Origin: Musa acuminata AAA Group
Taxonomy: Eukaryota > Streptophyta > Magnoliopsida > Zingiberales > Musaceae
NCBI RefSeq assembly: GCF_036884655.1
Contig: NC_088342.1
Coordinates: 34,098,001-34,162,000, forward strand
Reading direction: 5' to 3'
DNA length: 64,000 nucleotides
The notes under the pieces were generated by a model, which did no database searches, had not been told where the DNA came from, and saw only the letters and a list, made by a program, of their open reading frames with translations. Both the position numbers and the translations under genes were made by a program. Below are positions 43,206-53,802 of the stretch, piece after piece (position 1 is the first letter of the stretch; each line of letters starts with the position of its first letter).

Positions 43206-44701
43206 TGTTGAATCTCAGATTTTGATTATGAAGTCAATTGTAATTTATTTGATCTAATCTATATGTTAAGAAAATATGTAAGATTTGCTACGATTGCAGT
43301 AAAACTTAAAGTAGGTGTTGTGCCGGAGTCAAGATCGAGATCACGTTGGGAGTTCGAGAGTTCGTTGGAAGTTTAGACATTCGTCGGAAGTTCTGCGGGA
43401 ACTAACCGAGAAGTCTAGAAGCTTGCCATAAAAGCTCGTCGGAACTCGCCAAGAAGATCGTCGCAAAGTCCAGGAGCTTGTCGGGAGTCCGCTGGAGCAT
43501 TGTCGAGAGTTCATCAGATATTCGCCGGAAGTACACCGGAAGCTTGCCGGAAGTGCAATTGATGCACCAGAACATGAATTGCAGTAATCATGTCTTAATT
43601 ATCGTAGTTAGAGTGTAAATTAAGTTAGGATTGGGAGGTAATCCCACTAACTTAATTAGGGGCCATTTTGGCCCTAAGATGGGCTGGTTTGGGCTAGATT
43701 CAAGGTCCAACCAGGACCCAGAATTTTTAATCGACGGTGGCACCACTTGGGAGGCTTAGTCTCCTAGGAATTCTGGGCGGTGGTACCGCCTTTGTCAAGC
43801 GGTGGCACCGCTGGCAGTTATTGCTACCAGCAATGGTACCGCCCCTATCAAGCGGTGGTACCGCCAAAGCTCGGTCTCTGAGCTTTGTCAGGCAGTGGTA
43901 CCACCCAAACTGAGTGGTAGTACCATCCAGTGTTAGGTGTCAGGCGGTAGTACCGCCTAGTAATGACAGTGGTACCACTAGTACCCCGAAAATCTGAGAT
44001 GAGACGCTTCTTGGCTCCATTTTTGAAAGTCATTGGGGTCTATAAATACCCCACCCTTTTCTATATGAAAGGGCAATGAAATCTTGATATATTCTTGAGT
44101 TTTTGAAGTGTTAAAGAGTTGTAAAAGTGCTAAAGTTCTCCTCCTTCCTTTCTAAGTGTTGAGATCATCCAAAAGAGGAGTGAAACTTGTAAAGGTTGTC
44201 TCCTAAACCCGGCAAAAGGAGAAAAGCTGTAAAAAGTGGTTGGCCTTCGCCTATTGAAGGAAGGCCTCTAGTGGATACCAATGACCTCATCGAAGGAGGA
44301 AGTCGAAAGTGGATATAGGTCACATTGACCGAATCACTTTAAAACTCAGTTTGCATTTACTTTGAGTAACTTTTTTTTATAGCAAACTGCCTCTCCTCCT
44401 TACTGTGCTTTAACTACGTCTACATATACTTTCATGTAAACATCTTCCGAGTTCGGCTTTAATCGTACAAAGACATTACAAAACTGACGCTTTTCATTTG
44501 TGTAATTTACATTGCTGTAAATCACCTTAGTCTTCTCTTGCACTTTCACGAAAGCTTCGAGTTTAAATTCCTTCCGAAATGGATTGAACTGAAACCATTC
44601 TCGTTGGAATTGGTTTCAATCGAAATAAGTTTTTTGAAATAGTGAAAGTTTTCCGCTGCACTACTTCACCCCCCCTCTTAGTGCCACTCTTGATCCTAAC
44701 A
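43206..44701 (+). repeat. 5' LTR of Sirevirus F (1.50 kb)
   Basis: TGTTGAATCTCA to GATCCTAACA. Palindrome array 43733-43982, with dyad variant GGCGGTAGTACCGCC at 43943-43957; TATA 44041-44048. Primer site at 44703-44716 is degenerate (TAGTATAAGAGC). Confidence 0.9.
44041..44048 (+). promoter_or_regulatory. TATA box in LTR F
   Basis: TATAAATA after GGGGTC. Confidence 0.65.
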
Positions 44702-44751
44702 ATTAGTATAAGAGCAAGGTTCACTCTCGTTTGGTTTAAACCCCAAGAGAG

Positions 44752-45417
44752 ATAGTATATGCCGGCAACCAAGAGGGTCATTCAATTACACGTCCGCCTA
44801 TGTTCAATAGGACAGATTACACATATTGGAAGTCAAGAATAAGGATCTTCTTGAGTTCAATGGATTTTGAGCTTTGGAATTTTGTAGAAAATGGATTTCA
44901 AAAGTCTTCTCTTCCAATGAACGATTGGAATGAGTTGGAGAAGAAGACTTTCGCTTTAACTGCAAAGGCTATGAATGCTTTGTTTTGTGCATTAGATAAA
45001 AATGAGTTTAATTGAGTATCGATTTGTAAAATGACTTTTGATATTTGGCACACACTCGAAGTGACTCATGAAGGTACTAGTAGAGTGAAGGAGTCAAAAA
45101 TTAATCTTTTAGTTCATTCTTATAAGTTATTTCGAATGAAACCAAGTGAGACCATTGGAGACATGTACACCTGATTTAAAGATATCGTCAATGGTCTAAA
45201 AGGACTTGGTAAAGATTTCTTAGATTTTGAACTTGTTAATAAAGTTTTAAGATCCATTCCAAAGAGTTGGGACCCTAAAGTAACCGCTATTCAAGAGGCC
45301 AAAGATCTAAATAATTTTCCTCTTGAAGAACTAATTGGATCACTAATGACCTATGAAATAACATGTAAAGCTCATGAAGAGCTTGAGGACACCCTTCCAA
45401 AGAACATGAAGGATATG
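44752..45417 (+). pseudogene. Sirevirus F gag, 5' part
   Basis: The start codon position reads ATA (44752-44754) followed by YAGNQEGHSITRPPMF. UBN2-type text is clear (YWKSRIRIFLSSMDFELW, LEVTHEGTSRVKESK, NFPLEELIGSLMTYE). TGA stops at 45013-45015 and 45172-45174 both sit where relatives have CGA. The frame ends at LPKNMKDM, where gypsy I is inserted. Confidence 0.9.
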
Positions 45418-45855
45418 TGTTAGAACCCTTGCAGATTCTAAACTTGGGGTTAATCTCTTTAGGGGATCGGCCTCCTTGGAACTCTATAGGGGTTCCTCCC
45501 TCCAAGTTGCTGCTCAAAGGTTGTAGAAAAGATTCATCTATTGCTTATGAAAAGAGAAGGAATACATGGCTATTTATAGGGCTTCTAAACCCTAACTCCT
45601 AATAGGACTCCTACTTAAGACTCTTACTTCTAACCAACTCCTAATAGGACTCCTACTCAAGACTCCTATTCCCTTACAACTCTTAATTCTTCTCTAAGAA
45701 AAAACCTCCTACATGAATGCCCCTCTCAATTAGGACTCTCCTAGCTAGAGTCCTAACAGAATGTCCCTCTCAATTAGGACTCTCCTAGCTAGAGTCCTAA
45801 CAGTTTTACATGAATGTCCCTCTCAATTAAGACTCTCCAAGCTAGAGTCCTAACA
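45418..45855 (-). repeat. 3' LTR of gypsy I (438 bp)
   Basis: Plus-strand ends TGTTAGAACC and GAGTCCTAACA. Three copies of a 44 bp unit ending in the LTR terminus lie at 45715-45758, 45759-45802 and 45812-45855. The other LTR has two, which explains the 44 bp difference. TATA on minus at 45578-45571. The purine tract AAGAGGGCGGGTC is at 45868-45856. Confidence 0.92.
45571..45578 (-). promoter_or_regulatory. TATA box in 3' LTR I
   Basis: TATAAATA on the minus strand before GCCATGTA; the 5' LTR has the same box at 50546-50539. Confidence 0.62.
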
Positions 45856-45868
45856 GACCCGCCCTCTT

Positions 45869-47100
45869 CAAATCAGCCTTGTCCTCGAGGCTGATGATTC
45901 GTGAATTCTGAGAATTTGATCTTCAAGTCGTCATAGTTCTCCCAAGTGGCATCTTCTATTGGTAGGTTCGCCCACTATATTAGCACTTCATTAGTGGGTC
46001 ATCGTCGTCGAGTCACGATCCGTCGATCAATAATGGCACTTGGTTGGGTTTGGAGTTCTCTTTAGGTAGTCATATTTGGTGGGTGGCTTTGGGCTGTCTC
46101 CAAGCACCTGTTTAAAACTTTCGGCTGGCTGTTGGTTTGTGGGTGATATGTCGTACTCCTTTTCAATTTAGTACCCTGTATATGGAATAACTTTGTCCAA
46201 AATCTGCTCTTGAAGATGCAAGTAGAAATTGTCACAAGCACAATGCATCCCTTATAGCATAATTCTTTTGAGTCCCGATTGTAATGAGCCACGGAGCTTG
46301 TTGCTTCCTCTAATTTTTTTTGTATCTTACTGGTCTTTGAATCTTCCTGCCATTCCATCTTAATATCCTCAAGGAAGTCGCTGGTTGGAAGTAAAACGAT
46401 CGAAAATTCAGCTTGCTCATGTAGTTGCGAAAGCGTATCTACAACAACATTCTCTTTCCACCTTTTGTAAGTTATTTCATAATCAAATCCAAGAAGTTTT
46501 ATTACCCATTTTTGCTGCTCGGGGGAAGATATCTTCTGCTCCAAGAGATATTTTAGGCTTTTATGGTCGATCTTGATTTGAAAGTATTGCCTGATCAAGT
46601 ACGATCTCCACCTCGTTGTTGCGTGCACAATGACGAGCATCTCCTTATCATATGTTAACATGTTTTGATAGGGGGGAGACAATGTCTTGCTAATGTACAT
46701 GAGTGGTCGACCATCTTGCATGAGAACGTCTCCCATTCTGTCTTCAGATGTATCAGCCTTAATAATGAAGGGTCGGTTGAAATCTGGTAGCGCTAGCACC
46801 GGCGTCGTCGTTATGGCTGCCTTAAGTTTGTCGAAGGCAGTGGAGGCTCTGTCCGACCATTGGAAGACATCTTTTTCTAGTAAGGAAGTAAGTGGTGCAC
46901 TGATCTTTTCATAGTTTTTCACGAACTTACGGTAGTAGCCTGTTAAACCCAGAAAGCCATGTAGCAATTTTACGTTCCTCAAGGTAGGCCAGTTTTGCAT
47001 TGCTTCAATTTTGAAGGGGTCGACTGTCACACCTTCCTCTGATATGATATGCCCAAGATATTCCACCTTCTATTAAAGAAAGCAAAAATTCGTAATGGTT
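45869..47100 (-). pseudogene. I RT end, RNase H, integrase remnant and C-terminal domain
   Basis: Open frame 47066-46062: MEYLGHIISEEGVTVDPFK and FLGLTGYYRKFVKNYEK (RT thumb), ADTSEDRMGDVLMQDG and HKSLKYLLEQKIS (RNase H; Asp kept in KADTS). Then CYKGCIVL jumps directly to SRFWTKLFHIQGTKLKRS and TTYHPQTNSQPKVLNRCLE, skipping the zinc-binding part and two catalytic Asp of integrase. The Glu position reads Lys (QPKVLN where GQTEVLN is usual). A chromo-like end (EVLI then WANLPIEDATWENYDDLK) follows near 46010-45910. Confidence 0.87.
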
Positions 47101-47837
47101 GTTGTGTGTTCAAAAGGTGGTTTTCGGTATGTCTTCTTCGCACACTCATATTTGATGATACCCGGATCAAAGGTCCAGCTTTGTAAAGATTTATCCTCCC
47201 TTTCATCTAGTAATTCATCCGCTATTGGAATAAGGTATTTGTCCTTGATGGTTATGCCATTGAGAGCTCGGTAATCAACGCATATTCGCCATGTTCCGTC
47301 CTTCTTGCGTACAAGTAGCACCGGTGAAGAATAGAGGTTGCAACTTGGCCGAATAACTCCTGTTTTGAGCATTTCTTTTACAATCCTTTCTATTTCATCC
47401 TTCTGGAGATATAGATATTGATATGGCCGAGTATTTGCTGGAGGTTTGCCTGAAAGAATCATTATATAATGATCATGCCAACGGGTAAGAGGTAGGTTGT
47501 ACGGTTCGTCAAATATATCTGAAAATTCAACAAGCAAAGGAAGTAGGTTTAGATCTTCAAATTGTATTGGCTCTCCCTTAGTTTGCTGCTCAAGTTGTAT
47601 AAAAAATCTGCTGCATGCTTTATGCAAAACCTTCTCCATTTGTTGTGTGCAAATCGTCGTTATGTCGCCCCCACGTTTCCCGTTCAGTATCACCTGTTTC
47701 TCCTTACTGTAAAATTTCATAATTAGTTGCATAAAATTCCAAGAAATATCACCTAATGTCATCAACCATTTAATTATGAACATGGCCGTATGATCATCAG
47801 GAGGGAGAAGGAAGAAATATGCAATTATCTCTTGGTC
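47101..47837 (-). pseudogene. I reverse transcriptase, N-terminal part
   Basis: WLMTLGDISWNFMQLIMKF (from about 47770) precedes RT. RT text: FSDIFDEPYNLPLTRWHDH, PPANTRPYQYLYLQKDEIE, SSPVLLVRKKDGTWRICVD and YRALNGITIKDKY. After DELLDE a frameshift moves the frame; in the next frame FTKLDL, YHQI and EEDIPKTTF can be read with stops. Near 47100 the text passes straight to the thumb, so the palm with the catalytic Asp pair is absent. Confidence 0.87.
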
Positions 47838-49064
47838 CTACAGCAATAGTTTCTCCTGTGGGCGCCTACGATCACAATTCAAAATCCGTCCGTCGACGAC
47901 CTTAACGTCAAACCTACTGCAATTCTCAATAGGTAAGGCCATCTGGATAGTAACCTTACTGTTTATAAAGTTATTAGAATTGCCCGTGTCGATGAGAACA
48001 GTGATCAGTTGTTGTTTGAGAAGGCCTCCAACTTTCATCGTTTCCGGGTTTGAGTAGCCGGCTAGTGCATGTACCGTAACTTCAGTCGGTTGTGGCTCTT
48101 CTTCTACATCTTCTTCTTCATGTTCAAGGCTCTCTTCTGGATGTTCAATGACCTCTTCTTCTATTGGTTCAACCATAAGAAGTCTCCCTTTACTACAGCG
48201 ATGCTCACGGCTCCACGGCTCGTCACAATGCCAACATAACCCCTTCGCATATCGCTCTCGAAGCTCTTCTCTTGTTAACATCTTTGGTGTAGGGACTTGG
48301 TCAATAGTAGGGGGGGCTGAGGGCTTTAATATTACTGGTTGAGGAGCGACCCTAGTCCTCCGAACTTCATGGTTCAATTGCTCCTCTTGATGTCATGCGA
48401 AAGAGATGGCTGCCATAAGCGTATACGGTTGTCGCGCTTTAACTTCTCTTCGGATCTCCGGCTTCAAGCCCTCAATGAAGGTCCTCAATAGCTATTTTTG
48501 AGACCAATCATGAGTTTGATTAGATAACCTTTCAAACCTGGTTTGGTACTCCTGAATGGTGGAAGTTTGTCGGATCTTTGCTAGTTGTCCATCAATATTC
48601 TCGTAATCGATTGGTCTGAAGCGGATCAGCAGTCCTTCTTTGAATTGTTGCCATGAAAGGACTCCATATGTATGTTCAAACTAGTCAAACCACTATATAG
48701 CATCCCCTTCAAGATGTATAGCTACAATTTTGACCATAGATGCATCCGCGGTTTTGTGGTACTGAAAATATCGCTCCGCGCGCGAGATCCAACCAATCGG
48801 GTCTCCTTCTTCCCATCTAGGGAAGTCCACTCTCATGCATGGATAGTTGGGTTTAGTCATAGAGCCTCCCCTCCCTTGGAACTCATCTCTTTGAGCCTGG
48901 TGCGATTGGGCAAAGCTCTCTCCGTTATATGATTTTTTTGGGCTTAGTGGTCGGCCCAATCTGAGTTCGGTAAAGAGCGTCCAAATCTTATCCTCCATTC
49001 GCGCCTCCAAGGCTTCGAATTTAGCATTGATTGCCTCCTTAGATGCCATAGTATATGCCTCCAA
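47838..49064 (-). pseudogene. I gag, zinc knuckle and protease
   Basis: Gag starts MASKEAINAKFEALEARM near 49045 and includes PCMRVDFPRWEEGDPIGW and ISRAERYFQYH; stops break 48690-48380 (text such as ELLIRFRPIDYENIDGQL continues). The frame 48377-47838 has knuckle LCWHCDEPWSREHRCSKG, a Glu-rich linker (about 30 residues) and protease VLIDTGNSNNFINS with the active-site DTG intact. The product would be capsid and protease. Confidence 0.86.
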
Positions 49065-50371
49065 ATCTATGATATTAAGATCTCTCTTTTGTTGTCAGGT
49101 TAAAGGCATGTATAGTTGAGAGAAGTGATGGTCGAAAGGATTGGTGGATCGATGGATGTAGGCTACGATTTAGGCTTGTTTTATGGCTATTTTGGGTGTA
49201 GTTTGAGGGGTGTGGTTTAGTGGAGTTTTAGGGCTATGGATGAATGTTTTGGATCTGTGGTAGATGGTAGCAAAGGTTTGATAGAAATCAGTGGAAGTTG
49301 CAGCAAGTATGTGCTGTCTTGTAAGAGTAGAATTGTCGTCGAAGAAACAACGGTTTCTCGACGTAATTTCCACCAAAAACTTGAGATAATAGATGAGGGA
49401 ATTGATAGCAAAATCACAGTTTATATGACATCAAGGATATCTAATTTAATCAAGAAAATTTCGGCAGTATAAAAGCAAGGAAATTGGTGCAAGTTGAGAT
49501 TACATAATTCTCGTCGAAAAATTTCAGCAGGTTACGACGAAAATTTGCAGCAACATAAAATAGTTTTTAGAGATGAATTTCTTAATAGATCAATCTTAGA
49601 TGGAAGCCAAGATGATCTATAAAGTGTATAAGAAATTTCATTCAAAAAAGCTTGCAAATAGATGGGTTAAGACAACAATATGCGGCTGAAATTTTCTGCA
49701 GCACAGATTTTTAGGTATAGCAGATTGGACGTAAAAGATCATTGGTTTATATTAATAATTTTTTGATGAAACCAAAGGAAAATCCACTGTTAGGAAGTGT
49801 CAAAGCTATCATAAAAATTTCGTAGAGATTTGGATAGAAACAATGTAGTATCAAGATCAAACAACAGTGCTATGCGGCTGAAATTTTACAATGTAGATTT
49901 TCAAGTATAGCAGATTTGATGTAAAAGATCAATGGTTTATATTGAGAATTTTTTGAAAAAACCAAAGGGAAATCTGCTGTTAGGAAGTGTCAAAGATGTC
50001 ATAAAAATTTCATAGAAATTTGGATAGAAAAAGCATAGTAGCAAGATCAAACAAACGGTACTATACGGCTGGAATTCTACAATGTATCTTTCGTCGTAGA
50101 GATGAAAACTTTGTGACGAAAAGTTTATGCAGCAATATAGGAACAGTTTTTTTTTTTTAGATTTTCGAATAAGGATAACTAAATTGCAGCAGCAGTAAGG
50201 TAGGAAACCAGAACCTGTTGCAATTCACGGGGAGATCAAAGGATGATCCGCGGTGGTGGAGATGATGGCGAAATTCGGCGACGATCTTTTAAGCAATTGT
50301 GGGAATTGCTTTGGGCGGTTGTGGAGGGCTAATGGATGGCAGTGGAAGGGCAGCGAGATGCCAAGAATGCT
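49065..50371 (-). other. I 5' leader, non-coding
   Basis: No protein similarity. Two imperfect ~185 bp repeats, each with a CGGCTGAAATTTT... core and AGGAAGTGTCAAAG, lie at about 49680-49865 and 49870-50055. The rest appears unique and AT-rich. Confidence 0.65.
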
Positions 50372-50383
50372 GCTCTGATACCA
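50372..50383 (-). other. Primer binding site of gypsy I
   Basis: Minus strand TGGTATCAGAGC, two bases from the LTR. Confidence 0.88.
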
Positions 50384-50385
50384 GG

Positions 50386-50779
50386 TGTTAGAACCCTTGC
50401 AGATTCTAAACTTTCGGTTAATCTCTTTAGGGGATCGGCCTCCTTGGAACTCTATAGGGGTTCCTCCCTCCAAGTTGCTGCTCAAAGGCTGCAGAAAAGA
50501 TTCATCTATTGCTTATGAAAAGAGAAGGAATACATCGCTATTTATAGGGCTTCTAAACCCTAACTCCTAATAGGACTCCTACTTAAGACTCTTACTTCTA
50601 ACCAACTCCTAATAGGACTCCTACTCAAGACTCCTATTCCCTTACAACTCTTAATTCTTCTCTAAGAAAAAACCTCCTACATGAATGCCCCTCTCAATTA
50701 GGACTCTCCTAGCTAGAGTCCTAACAGTTTTACATGAATGTCCCTCTCAATTAGGACTCTCCAAGCTAGAGTCCTAACA
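50386..50779 (-). repeat. 5' LTR of gypsy I (394 bp)
   Basis: Same ends as the 3' LTR, with two copies of the 44 bp unit instead of three. TATA on minus at 50546-50539. Confidence 0.92.
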
Positions 50780-50784
50780 ATATG

Positions 50785-51667
50785 GTACTGAGAACACAAG
50801 AAGACCACTTGAAAGAAGACTCAAGTGATGAGGACTTTGATGATGACTTACACTTTTAAAAAGAAAATTTTAAAAAATTATTAAAAGAAATAAATTTGAA
50901 AATGATACCAAAAATAAATTTGAACCCAAGAAAGATCAAGTAATTTGCTAAGAATGTAAGAAAGTGGGATACTACAAGAGTGAATGTCCCCAAGCTAAGA
51001 AGAGGACACCAAAGAAGAAAACACTCAAAGCAAAATAGGATGACTCATGCGCATCCAAAGAAGAGGAGCTAACCAACACCGAGCAAGTTGCTCACTATGC
51101 GCTAATGGCCATTGGAGATGAGGTAACAAGTTCATTAGACGCAAATTATCATATGATGAACTATTAAATGCTTTTCATGATTTATTTGATGAATGCAAAA
51201 CAATTAGTAAAAAATATAAATTGTTAAAAAGGGAGCATGATTCTCTTGTTAGTTTAGCTCAATGTACGAAATTCTATGATTTAGAAATACTTTAAAAGAA
51301 AAATATGCTACTTAAGAAAACCTTAGAGAAGTTTGAGGTTGGTAGAAAATCCTTGAACATGATCCTTGCCAATAAGGGTCACGTTCATAGAAAAGGCAGA
51401 ATCGGATTTGTGAGTAGCTCTCACCATAATCCAACCACCTTTGTTAAAGACCCTACCTTGTATGTTTCACCCTAAAAGAAATACAACTTTTGTTACAAAT
51501 TTGGGCATGTAGCTTATCATTGTCCATTCAAGAAATGTAGTCCACATAAATTGATTTGGGTTCCTAAAAGAATCTCAAATAACTCAATGCAACATGATAA
51601 GCAATTTAGATCGATTTTTGAGGCACCCAAGGTCAAATGGGTACCTAAAAATCATCCTATTTTATAG
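50785..51667 (+). pseudogene. Sirevirus F gag, 3' part
   Basis: Resumes LRTQEDHLKEDSSDED after gypsy I. The first knuckle region reads an early stop (TAA for the Tyr codon) then ECKKVGYYKSEC, with His changed to Tyr. TEQVAHYALMAIGDEV is kept. The second knuckle reads YNFCYKFGHVAYHC with the first Cys lost. Frameshifts lie near 50870 and 51145, stops near 51040 and 51290. The frame ends WVPKNHPIL at the UAG 51665-51667. Confidence 0.88.
51665..51667 (+). other. In-frame UAG between gag and pol of Sirevirus F
   Basis: UAG AAA CGT, at the same place as in A and J although F is otherwise heavily mutated. Confidence 0.78.
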
Positions 51668-52214
51668 AAACGTTTATCATCATAAGCTAGGAGCAAGAGA
51701 TGGTACCTTGATAGTGGATGCTTAAGGCATATGACTAGAGATCCATCTCAATTCTCTAAGCTCACTAGCATATATAAAGGATATGTCACCTTCGGAGATA
51801 ACAACAAGGGTAAAATCATTGGCAAAGGAGCCATAGGTAACAAATCCAACTTCTTTATTTAAGATGTATTGTTAGTTGATGGCTTAAAATATAACCTCTT
51901 GAGCATTAGTCAATTGAATGATAAAGGATATATTATTAAATTTGAATCTAATGTTTGCATTATTGAAAAATCACATAAAAATACATCTATGATTGCATTA
52001 AAACAAAATAATGTATACACCATCGATATTAATGATCTTTGCAATAAAATATGTTTTTCGATTTTGAATGACGATGCTTGACTTTGGCATCGGAGATTAG
52101 GTCATGCTAGCATGAAACTAATCACCCAAATTTCATCTAAAGAACTTGTAAGAGGAATTCCTCATATCAAGTTTCTCAAAGATAATGTGTGTGATGCTTG
52201 TCAACTAGGAAAAC
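51668..52214 (+). pseudogene. Sirevirus F protease and integrase start
   Basis: [19 protein letters not shown] keeps the protease active-site DSG. A stop near 51859 precedes [17 protein letters not shown], and a TGA/TGG change near 52079 precedes [12 protein letters not shown]. The integrase zinc-binding CDACQLGK is intact and the text ends there, at the insertion of D. AAAAC (52210-52214) would be the left target duplication of D. Confidence 0.9.
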
Positions 52215-53802
52215 TATTAGAATCAGGGGTCGGCACTAAGAGGGGGGGGTGAATTAGTGCAGCGATAAGATAGCGACAGTTAAAAAACTTTCGTACAATA
52301 AAACCATTTCTGACAAAAAACCGTTTTCGGAAACTTAACTTGAAAGCGAGTTCGTAAAAGTAATGAAGGTAGTAAGCACTTAAAGAGGTTTGCAGTAAAG
52401 ATAAATTGCACAAATGTAAATGCAAACTAGATTTTAGAGTGGTTCGATCAACGTGACCTACATCCACTATCGGCTTCCTCCTCCGACGAGGTCACCAGCA
52501 TCCACTAGAGGCCTTCCTTCAAAAGGCGAAGGTCAATCACCTTTTACACCCCTCTTCTCCTTTTACCGGGTTTAGGAGATAACCCTTACAAGCACTTACA
52601 CTCCTCTCTTAAAGAAATCTAACACTTAGAGTAGAGGAGGGAATTCTAAAGAGATTGCAGTAGTGTTTCTTTGCTTTTAGACTCTCTGTGCTTGTGTACT
52701 TTAACCAGGGATGAGAGGGGTATTTATAGGCTTCAAGTTGATTCAAACTTGGAGTCTAAAACTTTCCCATCTCAGGTTCCCTAGGCACGAGCAATACCAC
52801 CGCTTGAGCTGGGCGGTACCACAACCCAATGTCAGTCTAGCTGACACTGCCCTAGGCGGTACAACTGCTTGGGGGGCAGTGCTAGGTGGTAACACCACCC
52901 AGACTAGCGGTACCACCACCTGGCACCCTACCAGGGGCGGTACAATCGCCAAGACTAGCGGTACCACCACCTGACACAGTTTCGAAGACTATGCCATGAC
53001 GGTGAGACTTCTTAGGGCACTGTTTGGGTTGGCCCATAATTGGGTTGGCCCAAATCCAAACCCAATTACGTGCTAACTACGATTCCTAAGACATAATCTA
53101 AGCTAAACAAGTTCGTAAGTCTATTCTTTTGACGAGCTTCCGGTGATCTTCCGACGAACTTCCGATGATCTCTTGGCAATGTTACAGTGGACTCCCGGCA
53201 AGCTCCTAGACTTCATGACGATCTTCTTGGCGAGTTCCGATGAGCTTCTCTAGCAAGCTCCGAGACTTCTTGGCTAGTTCCTCTATAACTTCCGACGAAC
53301 GTCCGGACTTCGGACGAACTCTTAAACTCCCAACAAAGTCGCATCCTTGACTCCGAGACTTCATTTTTCTTCATGCCTTGCTATCATAGTTAATCCTACA
53401 TATGTAAAACACACTTCGATCTAGAAAATTAATACTAAGCATTAATCAAGTTGCCCGGCATGTCATTGGTCACTCGACGCTTCGTCCGATTCTTCGACGC
53501 ATCATCCTCTCTTGCGGCCTATTGCCTAATCGGCCAGTTAACTCCGCAACTTCGATATCCTTGGCGCAATATCTACTCTTCTTGGCCCGATTCCTGAATC
53601 CATGTCCCAAAGCCTTCGGTCGATACGTCGACCGATCCTCCGGCCCGATGTCCAATCTTCTAACATGGTTTCCTCTGACATAACATGATTCTTCCTACTT
53701 TAATTGTCTGATCTTGATCGAAGCATCCTGCTTCACTCAAAATGCAGATTAAAACATAAACACTTATCGATTGGTTTCATCATCAAAATCTGAGATTCAA
53801 TA
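52215..53802 (-). repeat. 3' LTR of Sirevirus D (1.59 kb)
   Basis: Contains the extra block of the C family (about 53770-53404), a CGGAAGTTCG-rich region (53360-53120), a diverged palindrome array (52975-52792, GGCGGTACCAC type) and TATA at 52728-52721. The 17 bp array is absent. Confidence 0.88.
52721..52728 (-). promoter_or_regulatory. TATA box in LTR D
   Basis: TATAAATA on the minus strand. Confidence 0.65.

Larger units (their letters stand above)
45418..50779 (-). mobile_element. Gypsy I, complete ends, internally deleted (5.36 kb)
   Basis: LTRs at 45418-45855 and 50386-50779, target duplication ATATG (45413-45417, 50780-50784) inside F gag. Minus-strand order: 5' LTR, primer site, 1.3 kb leader, gag, knuckle and protease, RT, RNase H, integrase remnant, chromo-like end, PPT. 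RT lacks the segment with the catalytic Asp pair, and most of integrase is missing, so the copy was either mobilised in trans or deleted after insertion. Confidence 0.92.
43206..52214 (+). mobile_element. Sirevirus F, 5' part, old and decayed, split by gypsy I
   Basis: 5' LTR 43206-44701, degenerate primer site, gag (44752-45417 and 50785-51667), then protease and integrase start to 52214, where D is inserted. Stop and frameshift density is the highest among the Sireviruses here, suggesting the oldest insertion. GATTG at 43201-43205 would be the left target duplication; the right end is not seen. Confidence 0.9.

Noticed and set aside
49170..49472. Open frames in the leader of gypsy I
   Set aside because: Short, on both strands, AT-rich and without recognisable motifs.
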